A DNA stretch of 32,221 nucleotides from positions 1 through 32,221 of IMG/VR virus record IMGVR_UViG_3300042905_000540; one strand, written 5' to 3'. Below the pieces are notes generated by a model, which was not told where the DNA came from, did not search any database, and worked only from the letters and a program-made list of their open reading frames with translations. This stretch comes from a virus. A program made the translations under genes and the position numbers. Of this stretch, positions 21,795 through 29,555 are shown one piece after another (the first letter of the stretch is position 1; every line of letters starts with the position of its first letter).

Positions 21795-24700
21795 TCAACC
21801 CCTCAAAATTTTCAGCAATTCACTGTTAGTTGCCAATGGGTCTTTAACAGGCCCACCCTCTGCATATGGCGTTGCAAACATTTTTTCCTGCTGGGGGTTG
21901 GCGAAGATGCTACCCCAATCATAGACGTATCCGAGCTTCAGTGGATCAGGCGCTTTAACGGTAACTTGTTGCCCTGCAACATCAGGTGACTGCCCCAACA
22001 TCTGCATCATGGTGTTCAGGTTGCCCATCCGCTGATTGCGTAGTGCCGCCGCTTGATTGGCAGCGCGAGTGGCCTCTGCTTCGTCTGCAATCTGTTTCTG
22101 TAACGCCGCCTGCCCGGATGCGAGTTCCCCAAACAACCCCGTAGGTGCCCACCGAGACGTTGCAGCAGGAAGAAATGGAGCGATCTCTCCGACCGTACCT
22201 TCTGGTGCACCCGGAGGAGGAGCCCCCGGAACCCGCATGATGTAGTTGTAGATTGCCAGTCGATCAGCTTCGTCAACCTTTTTGTCGCCGGTTACGTCAT
22301 AGGTAACGTCTGGCGTCTGCCCCGCTGCAAGGGTCTGAGTGATGTAGTCAAGATCTGCCTGCGTAGGCTCAGCACGGGGGCGGCCAATAACTTGTTCTAT
22401 CCCGGTCAACCTACCAGTTAAGGCTTGTTCAGTTGTCCCTAACTGGGTGGCAACGTTGCCAATCGCCAACTGAAGGGCTTGATCTCTGGACAGCCCCGCT
22501 TTCTCGTACTCTCCCATCAACCTGATGACAGCATCTTGTGATGCCTGCACATCCGCCCGGGTCGTCTCGATTGCGGAGTAAACGCCAGTAGCTGGCTTGG
22601 CTTCGTTCTGCGGCGTATTGGGGTCGTCTTGTACAGACGGCGTTCCAATCGTATCGCCAAACGCCCGCTGAAGCGCATCGTCTCGGGCTATGCCAGCGTC
22701 CTCGTATTCACCCAGCCGACCGAGAATATCCAGTTCCAGTCCGGCCACATCATCGCGGGTTAGACCAAGTTCCCGATACAGCCCGGTAGCCGGTTTGGCT
22801 TCGTTCTCTGGAGTAGCCGGGTCATCCTGTACGGCAGGCGTACCCAAGACATTCGCGAGCAGATCTCGCGTGTCGGCAATGTTTTGGTCTGTGCGCTCTA
22901 ATGCTTCATAGATCCCTGTGGCCGGTTTGGCTTCATTAGCCGGGGTAGAAGGATCGTCGGCGACAGAAGGCGTACCAATAAGATCGGTGATTCTCTGTTC
23001 GCTAAGGCCAAGCTCATCTGCCAAATCCGAGATCGCCAAACCGATAGCATCGTCTCTCGCAATACCGGCAAGCTCATACTCTCCGAGCTTTGCCAGTACG
23101 GCATCCTTAACGTTGCCCAGACCAGTGGTGACATCTTCCTTGGTTGCATACGTGGTCAGCGCGGTGCTGATAGCATCCTTAACACCTTGAGTAGTCGCCA
23201 ACCCCGAAACCGCGTCACCAATTTTTCCCGCAACCTGTTCTAACGTCAGCCCCGGATTCTTCGTCATGTAATCCGTTATGGCCTTAGTAACGTCTTCCTT
23301 GCTAAGCCCGGGTGGGAACTTGATGTTTGCAATAGCAGTATTGATATCTGCTGTAGTGGCGTAACCTTTCAAAGCATCGCCAATTGCAGTCTTCACCGCT
23401 TCGGTAGTCGCCAGACCTGCCGTAGCATCGGTAATCTTCGTAGCTACCTGTTCTAACGTCAGCCCCGGATTCTTCGTCATGTAATCCGTAATCGCTGTCG
23501 TTACGTCTTCTTTGCTAATCCCCGGCGGAAACTTGATGTTGGATATTGCCGTGTCAATATCAGCCTTAGTAGCGAACGTCTTGGTGGTTTCTGTAAACGC
23601 TGCCGTAATATCGGCAATCGTAGGTGCAGCCGGTAAGAGCTTAATTGCAGCGTCAACCACTCCTTGAACGTCGGCCTTACTAAGCCCCGGATTGGCGTCG
23701 AATGCGTTTTGTACGATTGTTGATACGTCTTCTTTGCTGATTCCAGCCGGAAACTTGATGTTGGAAATTGCTGTATCGATGTCCGCCTTGGTTGCTTTGC
23801 CAGCAATCTGCTCTTGAGACAAGTTATAAAGTGCAACAGGAAGCGCAGTCTCTGCCCGCCCGCCAAGTTCTGTTTCTGCGTACTGCCCCACAAGCCGATC
23901 AACATCCGCTTGTTTGGGTGTCTCTAGCCCCAAGGCTTTATACGCAGCACGCACCTCGGCCTCATCAACCATGCGCGGGTCAACGTATTGATCAAGCAGC
24001 GACTTAATCTGCTCCTGTGATACGTCTGCGCCCTGTTTTACGAAGCCTTTGAAGTCGTCCTCAGTAGGCGTATAGCCTAGATCGCGGAACATCTGTGCGG
24101 CTTCAGTACGAGTGACCTGTCGCGGATCGACGTATTGCCGCACCGCCGTGTTGATGCCCGACTCATCAGCAACTTTGACGAATTGTGAAACTTCCGCATC
24201 AGTCGGAACGTAGCCAAGATCAGCGAAGAATTGGCGTGCTTCGGCGTTGGTTACGGCTTTGGGATCGGCGAATGCAACAATATCCGAAAGCGTGCTGCCT
24301 TCGTTGCGCATACCAATATACTTTGCCAAATCCGCAGCAGACGGCGTGTAGCCCTGTGCAGCAAAGGCGTCTCGGGCCTCCTGTTCGGTCACCGCAAGAG
24401 GATCGTAGGCAGAACGCAGATTGGTGATTGCAGTTGCTTCATCTCGTTGCCCAGCCAACGCACGCGCTTGTTCATCGGTAAGCGTATACCCTTCGGCAGC
24501 AGCAGCGTCTTTGACTTCTTGAATGTCCAAAACCTTGGGGTCAACAAATGTGCTGATCTGCTTTAACAGATCTTGCTGCGACACGTCTGCGCCCTGCCGA
24601 ACAAACTGAGCTAATTCATCGGTACCGCTGAATGGCACTCCTGCCGCCGGAGGATCTGTTGCGCTACCTTGCGAAGCCTTTTGCAGATTTAGAACGTCTG

Positions 24701-27700
24701 ATGACGTAATACGACCATCTCCGTTCCAGTCATACTGCGGGGCATATTGCTTGCGTGTTGCCAATGCTTGGGCAGTGCCTACATCCCACGAAGTTGGGCG
24801 CGCCGGAGGCGTATACCCGAGGCGGGTCATTTCTGCTTGTACTTCCTGCGTCGTGACTTGACGGGGGTCAACGTACTGCTCAATCTTAGTTTTGGCGTCC
24901 GCATCACTGACGCGGCCCGTAAACTGCGTAAGTTCTTCCGGCTTGGCGGTGTACCCAAGTTGTTTAAATAACGCATCCGCTTCAGACGTAGTGGTTGCCT
25001 GCGGCCCTACTTCGCTTTGAATGTCTCGGATGGTCTGAAGCTGATCACGCTGGCCGGTGTATCGATCAATCTCTGCCTGCGTGGGGTTTGTAATGCCAAT
25101 GTCGGCATATGCGTTTCTGGCTTCCTGCTCGGTCACAACCCGGGGATCGATGTACTTGGTTACATCATCGGCCAACGTAGCTTCAGGCCGCTTACCCGTG
25201 AACTGAGCAACATCTGCATCACTGGGGGCGAACCCGGTATTTGTACGCAGCGCGTCATAGGATTCTTGAGAACTGACGTATTGATCATCGAACCTTGGGT
25301 TCAGTAATTCTGCGCTTGTGTTGACACTGATCCCTAATTGCCCCAATTGCGTCTCTGCTGCCGCCGCATCTGGGGCGTTATCAACAATCTGCCTGACCTG
25401 TGGGTTTTGACTCAACACATTTGACAGAATGTCGCGGCCAGCAGATGCACCGTACGCACCGCCGGAAATCCCGCCTCCGGCAATCGCCCCAAGGATGGCA
25501 GAGCTGGCAATGTTGGCCCCGACATCGCGGGTGGGATCGAGCTTGTAAAGCTGGCTTTCCGTAAACGCTGTAGTAATGCCCTCTTCAATGCCTTCGGTTA
25601 CGCCTTCACGCAGGGTAATCGTGCCACCCTGTTTGACTCGTGCGGCTATTTCATCGATGGCGTTGGCGAACGTGCCCCTCCCCGTTCCTCCAATCAATGC
25701 CTTTTCAAGTGCCTGACCGCCAAGCCCGAGCGTCGTTGCCGTGACAAGTGCAGATATAGTGCCTGAACGACTGGCAACATCCAGAGCGACATTGGTAGCC
25801 TCGGCCTCCGACATACCAAGTTTCTTGGTAGCAATGTTGTACGCTTCTTCAAACGCGCCAGCCGCCGACCCCCCGGCGCTTTCTGCTATATCGGATACCC
25901 CGGCAGCAGCCAATCCCGTACGCGCACCAATCCTTTGAGCAGCGGTGGTCCCCATCCCCCGTGCTAACGCCAGACCACGCGCAAAAGTTGTGGCCCCTCC
26001 GCCGATCAACAGCGGAACAATTTCTTGTAGTCCTTCGGAAATCACAACTTCCGACAGAAACTCCACCGGCGTGTTCTTAAAGTTTTCCCAAATTGCTTTC
26101 GCCGCACCGCCGACACCTTGCGCTTTGGCAAGGTTTTCGCTCATGCTCTTGACAGCAGTCTGGTATTCCTCAGATGTCTTTGCCTTACCTACTTCAATCA
26201 AACTATCCGCAAGTTTTCCCAGCGGCGTTGTTTTAGGATTGATACCGGCCAACGTCACCAAGCCATTAAATGATTGCAGGATGTTGCCAAACGCTTTGAT
26301 CCCAACGCCCTGTGCTGTCTGCGTGCTGTCATACGCGTCTTTAATAAACTGCGGAATGACTTTTGGCAGATTGGATTCGCGCGCTCCGATGTCTTTTAGA
26401 ATATCGGCTACCGTTCTTGGCAGCGGTTTGACTTCACCGGGTGCAGGCGGACGCTCTTCTGGTGACATCATCTGCATCAACGGACTTACAAACTTTGCTA
26501 AGTCTTCATCTTTTTCTAGCGACCGAGCCAAAGCAACTGGGTCAACATCTTGTTTTGGCAACTGCCCCGCACTCCGCTCGTCCACAACCACCGCACGAAC
26601 GCCATTTGGAAGCACGATTTCTGTCGCTGTTCCGTTTGCAAGCTCTGCTTCTGTCCCCAGTCGCAGCCCAGACGGCGCTGACATTTTAATTCGGGACAAT
26701 TCGGCTTCTAAACCTTGCCGCAATTCGCCCGCATTCTGTCCTTCTAGCCCAGCTATTGTGCCGACCCCGCTGACATCAATCACCGTTGGTTTATTGAGGT
26801 CTTGGCTTTCCTTCGTGTTAAGTTTTAACCCGCCAATGTCGTCCCACGACTTGAGGCTAGCGTCTTTCCATTTGTTTAGATCTGATCCGTATTGCTCATC
26901 TAACGACCGACTCATAGCAGCGGTCACTTCCTGCGGCAACTGTGCACCGCTCGCAAGCCCCGCTACATCTGCGGCTTGGTTGATTAGCCGGGTACGCTCC
27001 GCACTGATTGCCATATCCAGCTCGGGCTTAGACGAAATCATGCCCTGCTGACGACCATAGTCCAGATACGCCTTGTACGGATCTGTAGTCTTGAGATCGT
27101 TCGCCTTAACGAAGATCTCCGGATTGAATTCCGGATTGATGCGCTTAACTTCTACTTCGTTGATCAGGCGCGTCAATGCCTCCGGCTCTGGAGGGCTCAG
27201 ATCCGTGCGCGTAACCTTGGGTATGTAGTCCGCAAGGGCATCATCGGGCAGTTCTGTGCCCCGCGCCTGTCTAAAAAGATCCTTAGCGCGCGATACGTTG
27301 TCGAGCATGTTTGACAAAAACGCCGTGTTTTGCAGTTCTTGGGTTTGAAACTTACCAACTTGCGTTTCAAACTTTGTAAGGGCTGTGTCATATGCGGCTT
27401 CCAGAGGTTTTACCGAAGGGTACTCTTCCTTTACAATCGCCATAGCAGCATTAAACGGCGTGACGTAATTGTTTATATATTCGTTCACGTACCCGGACTT
27501 TGTGTTTGTTAACCTATTGTATTCGGCGTCCCACTCAGCTTTTCTGCGGTCAAAGTCCCGGTAGCGCGTATTTGCGTACCATGAATTATTTCCACCTACG
27601 GCACCGGCCAAAAGGTGGGCATCTATATCTTTGCTTAATTGTGCAACTATAGGTTGGACACGTTCTAGATATATATCTGCACCATCTGCGAGTGTATTTG

Positions 27701-28508
27701 CTGTACTCAGTGCGTCCCCATATCGCGTGCCCGGACCGGATTTTTCATCGAGCTTCTGTCGCGCTTCGGACATCTCTTTGCCCGCTTGGATCGTAGGGGC
27801 GTCTTCATCAATATTAAATAAATCGTTGACAAATGGTTTGCCTAAAGATAGCACCGATCCAATCAAATTAGCCGAAAAGGCTTTAGACCCACTTTCCCCA
27901 GAAATCGCAGCGCCAAGTGCAGATCTAGCAGCACGCGTAAACGGATCTTTGGAATCCAACACACTTAAACCGGGCGTGTCTTTCATTGCCAGACTGATTG
28001 AGTCAAGCACTGAAGAAGCAAGCCCTGCGGACAATCCGCCTGTTAACAAAGCCTTAAGCGGATCTTCATTCCGCGCAAGCCCAGTAAATCCTGATTTAAT
28101 TGCTCCTTCGGTGGCACGGACGATTGAGCGCCCCAATATTTCGCTAGTATCAACTAGCTTTGATACTTCTTTAGCCGCCAGTCCGCCCAGCTCTGTTCCT
28201 ACCGCTTGCAACAGCCCAGCGCGTATATCTCCTTTGTTTAACGCAGTATTGATAAGCGTATTGCCAATCAACGCCGAGGCAATTGCATTACTTGATGCGC
28301 CAACCAGACCCAACACAGAAGATCCAACCGCAGCGCCCAAACCCGGGAAAGCAAGATTGACTGCGATTGAAGCTAACGCTCGCGGATTTTCAACTAACTG
28401 CGTAATGTTTTGTACAACAGGCTGTAAAATATTACTGTCTACCCAGCGCCCCGTACTACGAAGATCATCTTCCAGCCCGCCGCCAAACAAATAATCAAAA
28501 ATGTCCAT
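21795..28508 (-). CDS. Giant repeat-rich virion-type protein with two dockerin/EF-hand-like loops
   Basis: The 2237-residue product has, in order: a hydrophobic N-terminal region (about 45-90, AVNLAFPGLGAAVGSSVLGL), a helical part to about 820, further glycine-rich hydrophobic stretches (825-850 and 995-1030, AILGAIAGGGISGG), about nine LGYTPT-type repeats (1073-1543), three 71-74 residue repeats (1572-1787), three 24-residue DDPxTPxNEAKPATG repeats (1844 to about 1977), and a C-terminal YAEGGPVKD. Calcium-loop motifs lie at 1260-1271 (DWNGDGRITSSD) and 2071-2082 (DVTGDKKVDEAD). Size, hydrophobic segments and position suggest an internal or ejected virion protein, or a very long tail-associated filament; neither is proven. 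The ribosome site is weak. Confidence 0.75.
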   Translation of the reverse strand: MDIFDYLFGGGLEDDLRSTGRWVDSNILQPVVQNITQLVENPRALASIAVNLAFPGLGAAVGSSVLGLVGASSNAIASALIGNTLINTALNKGDIRAGLLQAVGTELGGLAAKEVSKLVDTSEILGRSIVRATEGAIKSGFTGLARNEDPLKALLTGGLSAGLASSVLDSISLAMKDTPGLSVLDSKDPFTRAARSALGAAISGESGSKAFSANLIGSVLSLGKPFVNDLFNIDEDAPTIQAGKEMSEARQKLDEKSGPGTRYGDALSTANTLADGADIYLERVQPIVAQLSKDIDAHLLAGAVGGNNSWYANTRYRDFDRRKAEWDAEYNRLTNTKSGYVNEYINNYVTPFNAAMAIVKEEYPSVKPLEAAYDTALTKFETQVGKFQTQELQNTAFLSNMLDNVSRAKDLFRQARGTELPDDALADYIPKVTRTDLSPPEPEALTRLINEVEVKRINPEFNPEIFVKANDLKTTDPYKAYLDYGRQQGMISSKPELDMAISAERTRLINQAADVAGLASGAQLPQEVTAAMSRSLDEQYGSDLNKWKDASLKSWDDIGGLKLNTKESQDLNKPTVIDVSGVGTIAGLEGQNAGELRQGLEAELSRIKMSAPSGLRLGTEAELANGTATEIVLPNGVRAVVVDERSAGQLPKQDVDPVALARSLEKDEDLAKFVSPLMQMMSPEERPPAPGEVKPLPRTVADILKDIGARESNLPKVIPQFIKDAYDSTQTAQGVGIKAFGNILQSFNGLVTLAGINPKTTPLGKLADSLIEVGKAKTSEEYQTAVKSMSENLAKAQGVGGAAKAIWENFKNTPVEFLSEVVISEGLQEIVPLLIGGGATTFARGLALARGMGTTAAQRIGARTGLAAAGVSDIAESAGGSAAGAFEEAYNIATKKLGMSEAEATNVALDVASRSGTISALVTATTLGLGGQALEKALIGGTGRGTFANAIDEIAARVKQGGTITLREGVTEGIEEGITTAFTESQLYKLDPTRDVGANIASSAILGAIAGGGISGGAYGASAGRDILSNVLSQNPQVRQIVDNAPDAAAAETQLGQLGISVNTSAELLNPRFDDQYVSSQESYDALRTNTGFAPSDADVAQFTGKRPEATLADDVTKYIDPRVVTEQEARNAYADIGITNPTQAEIDRYTGQRDQLQTIRDIQSEVGPQATTTSEADALFKQLGYTAKPEELTQFTGRVSDADAKTKIEQYVDPRQVTTQEVQAEMTRLGYTPPARPTSWDVGTAQALATRKQYAPQYDWNGDGRITSSDVLNLQKASQGSATDPPAAGVPFSGTDELAQFVRQGADVSQQDLLKQISTFVDPKVLDIQEVKDAAAAEGYTLTDEQARALAGQRDEATAITNLRSAYDPLAVTEQEARDAFAAQGYTPSAADLAKYIGMRNEGSTLSDIVAFADPKAVTNAEARQFFADLGYVPTDAEVSQFVKVADESGINTAVRQYVDPRQVTRTEAAQMFRDLGYTPTEDDFKGFVKQGADVSQEQIKSLLDQYVDPRMVDEAEVRAAYKALGLETPKQADVDRLVGQYAETELGGRAETALPVALYNLSQEQIAGKATKADIDTAISNIKFPAGISKEDVSTIVQNAFDANPGLSKADVQGVVDAAIKLLPAAPTIADITAAFTETTKTFATKADIDTAISNIKFPPGISKEDVTTAITDYMTKNPGLTLEQVATKITDATAGLATTEAVKTAIGDALKGYATTADINTAIANIKFPPGLSKEDVTKAITDYMTKNPGLTLEQVAGKIGDAVSGLATTQGVKDAISTALTTYATKEDVTTGLGNVKDAVLAKLGEYELAGIARDDAIGLAISDLADELGLSEQRITDLIGTPSVADDPSTPANEAKPATGIYEALERTDQNIADTRDLLANVLGTPAVQDDPATPENEAKPATGLYRELGLTRDDVAGLELDILGRLGEYEDAGIARDDALQRAFGDTIGTPSVQDDPNTPQNEAKPATGVYSAIETTRADVQASQDAVIRLMGEYEKAGLSRDQALQLAIGNVATQLGTTEQALTGRLTGIEQVIGRPRAEPTQADLDYITQTLAAGQTPDVTYDVTGDKKVDEADRLAIYNYIMRVPGAPPPGAPEGTVGEIAPFLPAATSRWAPTGLFGELASGQAALQKQIADEAEATRAANQAAALRNQRMGNLNTMMQMLGQSPDVAGQQVTVKAPDPLKLGYVYDWGSIFANPQQEKMFATPYAEGGPVKDPLATNSELLKILRG
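22263..22298 (-). other. Second dockerin/EF-hand-like loop (residues 2071-2082)
   Basis: The loop has D at positions 1, 5, 9 and 12 and a following helix (RLAIYNYIM) as in dockerin calcium-binding halves. Position 3 is Thr and the usual glycine at position 6 is Lys, so calcium binding is less certain than for the other copy. Confidence 0.45.
22578..22979 (-). repeat. Three copies of a 24-residue repeat in the giant protein
   Basis: Copies at 22908-22979, 22776-22847 and 22578-22649 encode (I/L)GTPxVxDDPxTPxNEAKPATGxY. Copy spacing is 132 and then 198 bases, a whole number of codons. Between copies lie LGEYEDAGIARDDAL-like helices. The acidic, Pro-rich repeat looks like an exposed linker. Confidence 0.85.
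23148..23795 (-). repeat. Three tandem 71-74 residue repeats in the giant protein
   Basis: Residues 1572-1645 (74 aa), 1646-1716 and 1717-1787 (71 aa each) start A-T-K/T-A-D-I-x-T-A-I and contain NIKFPPGISKEDV, then NPGLTLEQV. The last two are very similar in DNA: a 44-base perfect direct repeat at 23233-23276 and 23446-23489, exactly 213 bases apart. This points to recent duplication or recombination within the gene. Confidence 0.9.
23882..25290 (-). repeat. Array of about nine LGYTPT-type repeats in the giant protein
   Basis: The unit is about 50 residues with consensus YVDPRxVTxxEAxxxFxxLGYTPTxxDxxxFV, alternating conserved DPR, LGYTPT and FTG/FVK blocks. Examples are QYVDPRQVTRTEAAQMF and FADPKAVTNAEARQFF. 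One copy is interrupted by the calcium-loop segment at 24696-24731. The protein repeats are clear; DNA similarity between copies is lower than in the 71-residue repeats, so this array is older. Ends are approximate. Confidence 0.85.
24696..24731 (-). other. First dockerin/EF-hand-like calcium loop (residues 1260-1271)
   Basis: DWNGDGRITSSD matches D-x-N-x-D-G-x-I-x-x-x-D exactly, the form used by dockerin calcium loops, and is followed by a helix VLNLQKA. It lies inside the LGYTPT repeat array, in a Pro-rich insertion. Confidence 0.7.
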
Positions 28509-28510
28509 GT

Positions 28511-28897
28511 TTATTCTGCCTTCAATACTGCGGTCAGAATGATTGCTTTTTCATGCTGCATTTGGCGATGCTCAAGACCAAGGTCGTCGTAGACGCTTTC
28601 TAAAAACGACAGGTACTTAGGTCTAGGCGGGTAGATAACAAATAGCTCTCTAGCGCCGGTTCCTTGCATGAGCTTGACAAACTTTTTTAGACTTTCACGA
28701 AGCCCGTCTAGGTCATCAGCGGTATAGGCATGAAACCGTACCAGTCCTTTGCCGTTGCTTAAGAAGGTAAACAATGTCTTATCATCTTGCACCATTTGAC
28801 CGCCCATCTGAAACATCGTATTGATGCGGCCTATGGATTGCTTGGCGGCAATGTTTCTGCGCGTAGCATCAATCTTGATGATTTCTTCAGGCGTCAT
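28511..28897 (-). CDS. Small late protein, function unknown
   Basis: The 128-residue product is alpha/beta: a helical start (PEEIIKIDATRRNIAAKQ), a GLVRFHAYTADD strand-turn, LRESLKKFVKLMQGTGARELFVIYPP, then FLESVYDDLGLEHR and a final strand AIILTAVL. The strand-helix-strand order is reminiscent of a small GNAT-like fold, such as that proposed for T7 gp13, but no acetyl-CoA loop is convincing, so this is only a suggestion. The ribosome site is weak and the gene lies one or two bases from both neighbours, suggesting coupling. Confidence 0.6.
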   Translation of the reverse strand: MTPEEIIKIDATRRNIAAKQSIGRINTMFQMGGQMVQDDKTLFTFLSNGKGLVRFHAYTADDLDGLRESLKKFVKLMQGTGARELFVIYPPRPKYLSFLESVYDDLGLEHRQMQHEKAIILTAVLKAE

Positions 28898-28898
28898 G

Positions 28899-29555
28899 TT
28901 ATACCGCGCTCACAAAAGACAGGGTTGCGACGACCGACGGAATAGACGGCATAGCAAAAGGCGAAGTCTGAACGGGGTACGCTTCCATAGCAAGCGCAGT
29001 ATTGTTAACTGCAGCAAACATCTTAACGAAGTCGCCAGCAGTAAGCTGCACGTAGAAGTTAGCCGCTGCGATTGCGTGTCCATCAACTCCGCCGTGACTT
29101 GAAACAATTGAAAACTGACTACCAGTTCCAACAATGTTAGTGCTGTTTTTTCTTAACCAAATCCATGCGTCGTGGATCTGAGCGGAAGTGTTCCGCCATT
29201 GCACGCTGAACTGGTAGTTGTAGATGCCGCTTACCTCAACCCCAATCCCGTTCGTCCCGTCGTTTGTGCAGGCAGATAAAAAGTCATTTGTATCGAACGT
29301 AATCTCGGTAGCGGTATTTGCTGTAAATGTTTTGTCTGTCGTCCTCTGTATGGCTGCGTAGGGGAAGTACAAGTTCGACCCCCCGGGAGGCAGATCCGGT
29401 AGCGGGGGACTGATAAGCGCGTTGTAGGACTGCGTAAGTCGGTTGTAGAACAACCGCTGAACGTTGTTGAGCTGATCCTGATACGGGCGGTCGTACGCCT
29501 CTCGCGCAAGAGGTAGCGCGGGTGGGGGCACTTTTTGAAGTACGGCGGAAGTCAC
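28899..29555 (-). CDS. Jelly-roll (C1q-like) virion protein
   Basis: The 218-residue product starts at GTG 29555, overlapping the previous stop (GTGA). Residues 1 to about 60 are an extended or helical stalk (YQDQLNNVQRLFYNRLTQ). From about 70 a beta-rich domain has the C1q/TNF-like pattern: TEITFDTND, GIGVEVSGIYNYQFSVQW, DAWIWLRKNS, FYVQLTAGDFVKMF, and a final ATLSFV strand. Such domains trimerise and are common in phage fibres, neck and head decoration proteins. Position after the nozzle gene suggests a fibre or tail-attached spike, by inference. No enzymatic motif is visible. Confidence 0.7.
   Translation of the reverse strand: MTSAVLQKVPPPALPLAREAYDRPYQDQLNNVQRLFYNRLTQSYNALISPPLPDLPPGGSNLYFPYAAIQRTTDKTFTANTATEITFDTNDFLSACTNDGTNGIGVEVSGIYNYQFSVQWRNTSAQIHDAWIWLRKNSTNIVGTGSQFSIVSSHGGVDGHAIAAANFYVQLTAGDFVKMFAAVNNTALAMEAYPVQTSPFAMPSIPSVVATLSFVSAV

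Noticed and set aside
22578-25290. Periodic repeats that could suggest a CRISPR array
   Set aside because: Repeats are in frame with one long coding sequence, have codon-length periods and vary at third positions. There are no short identical repeats with unique spacers.
25945-28494. + strand open frames of 368 and 287 codons
   Set aside because: They lie entirely antisense to the giant repeat gene, with Ser/Pro-rich composition and no start context. The - strand frame has coherent repeats and domains.
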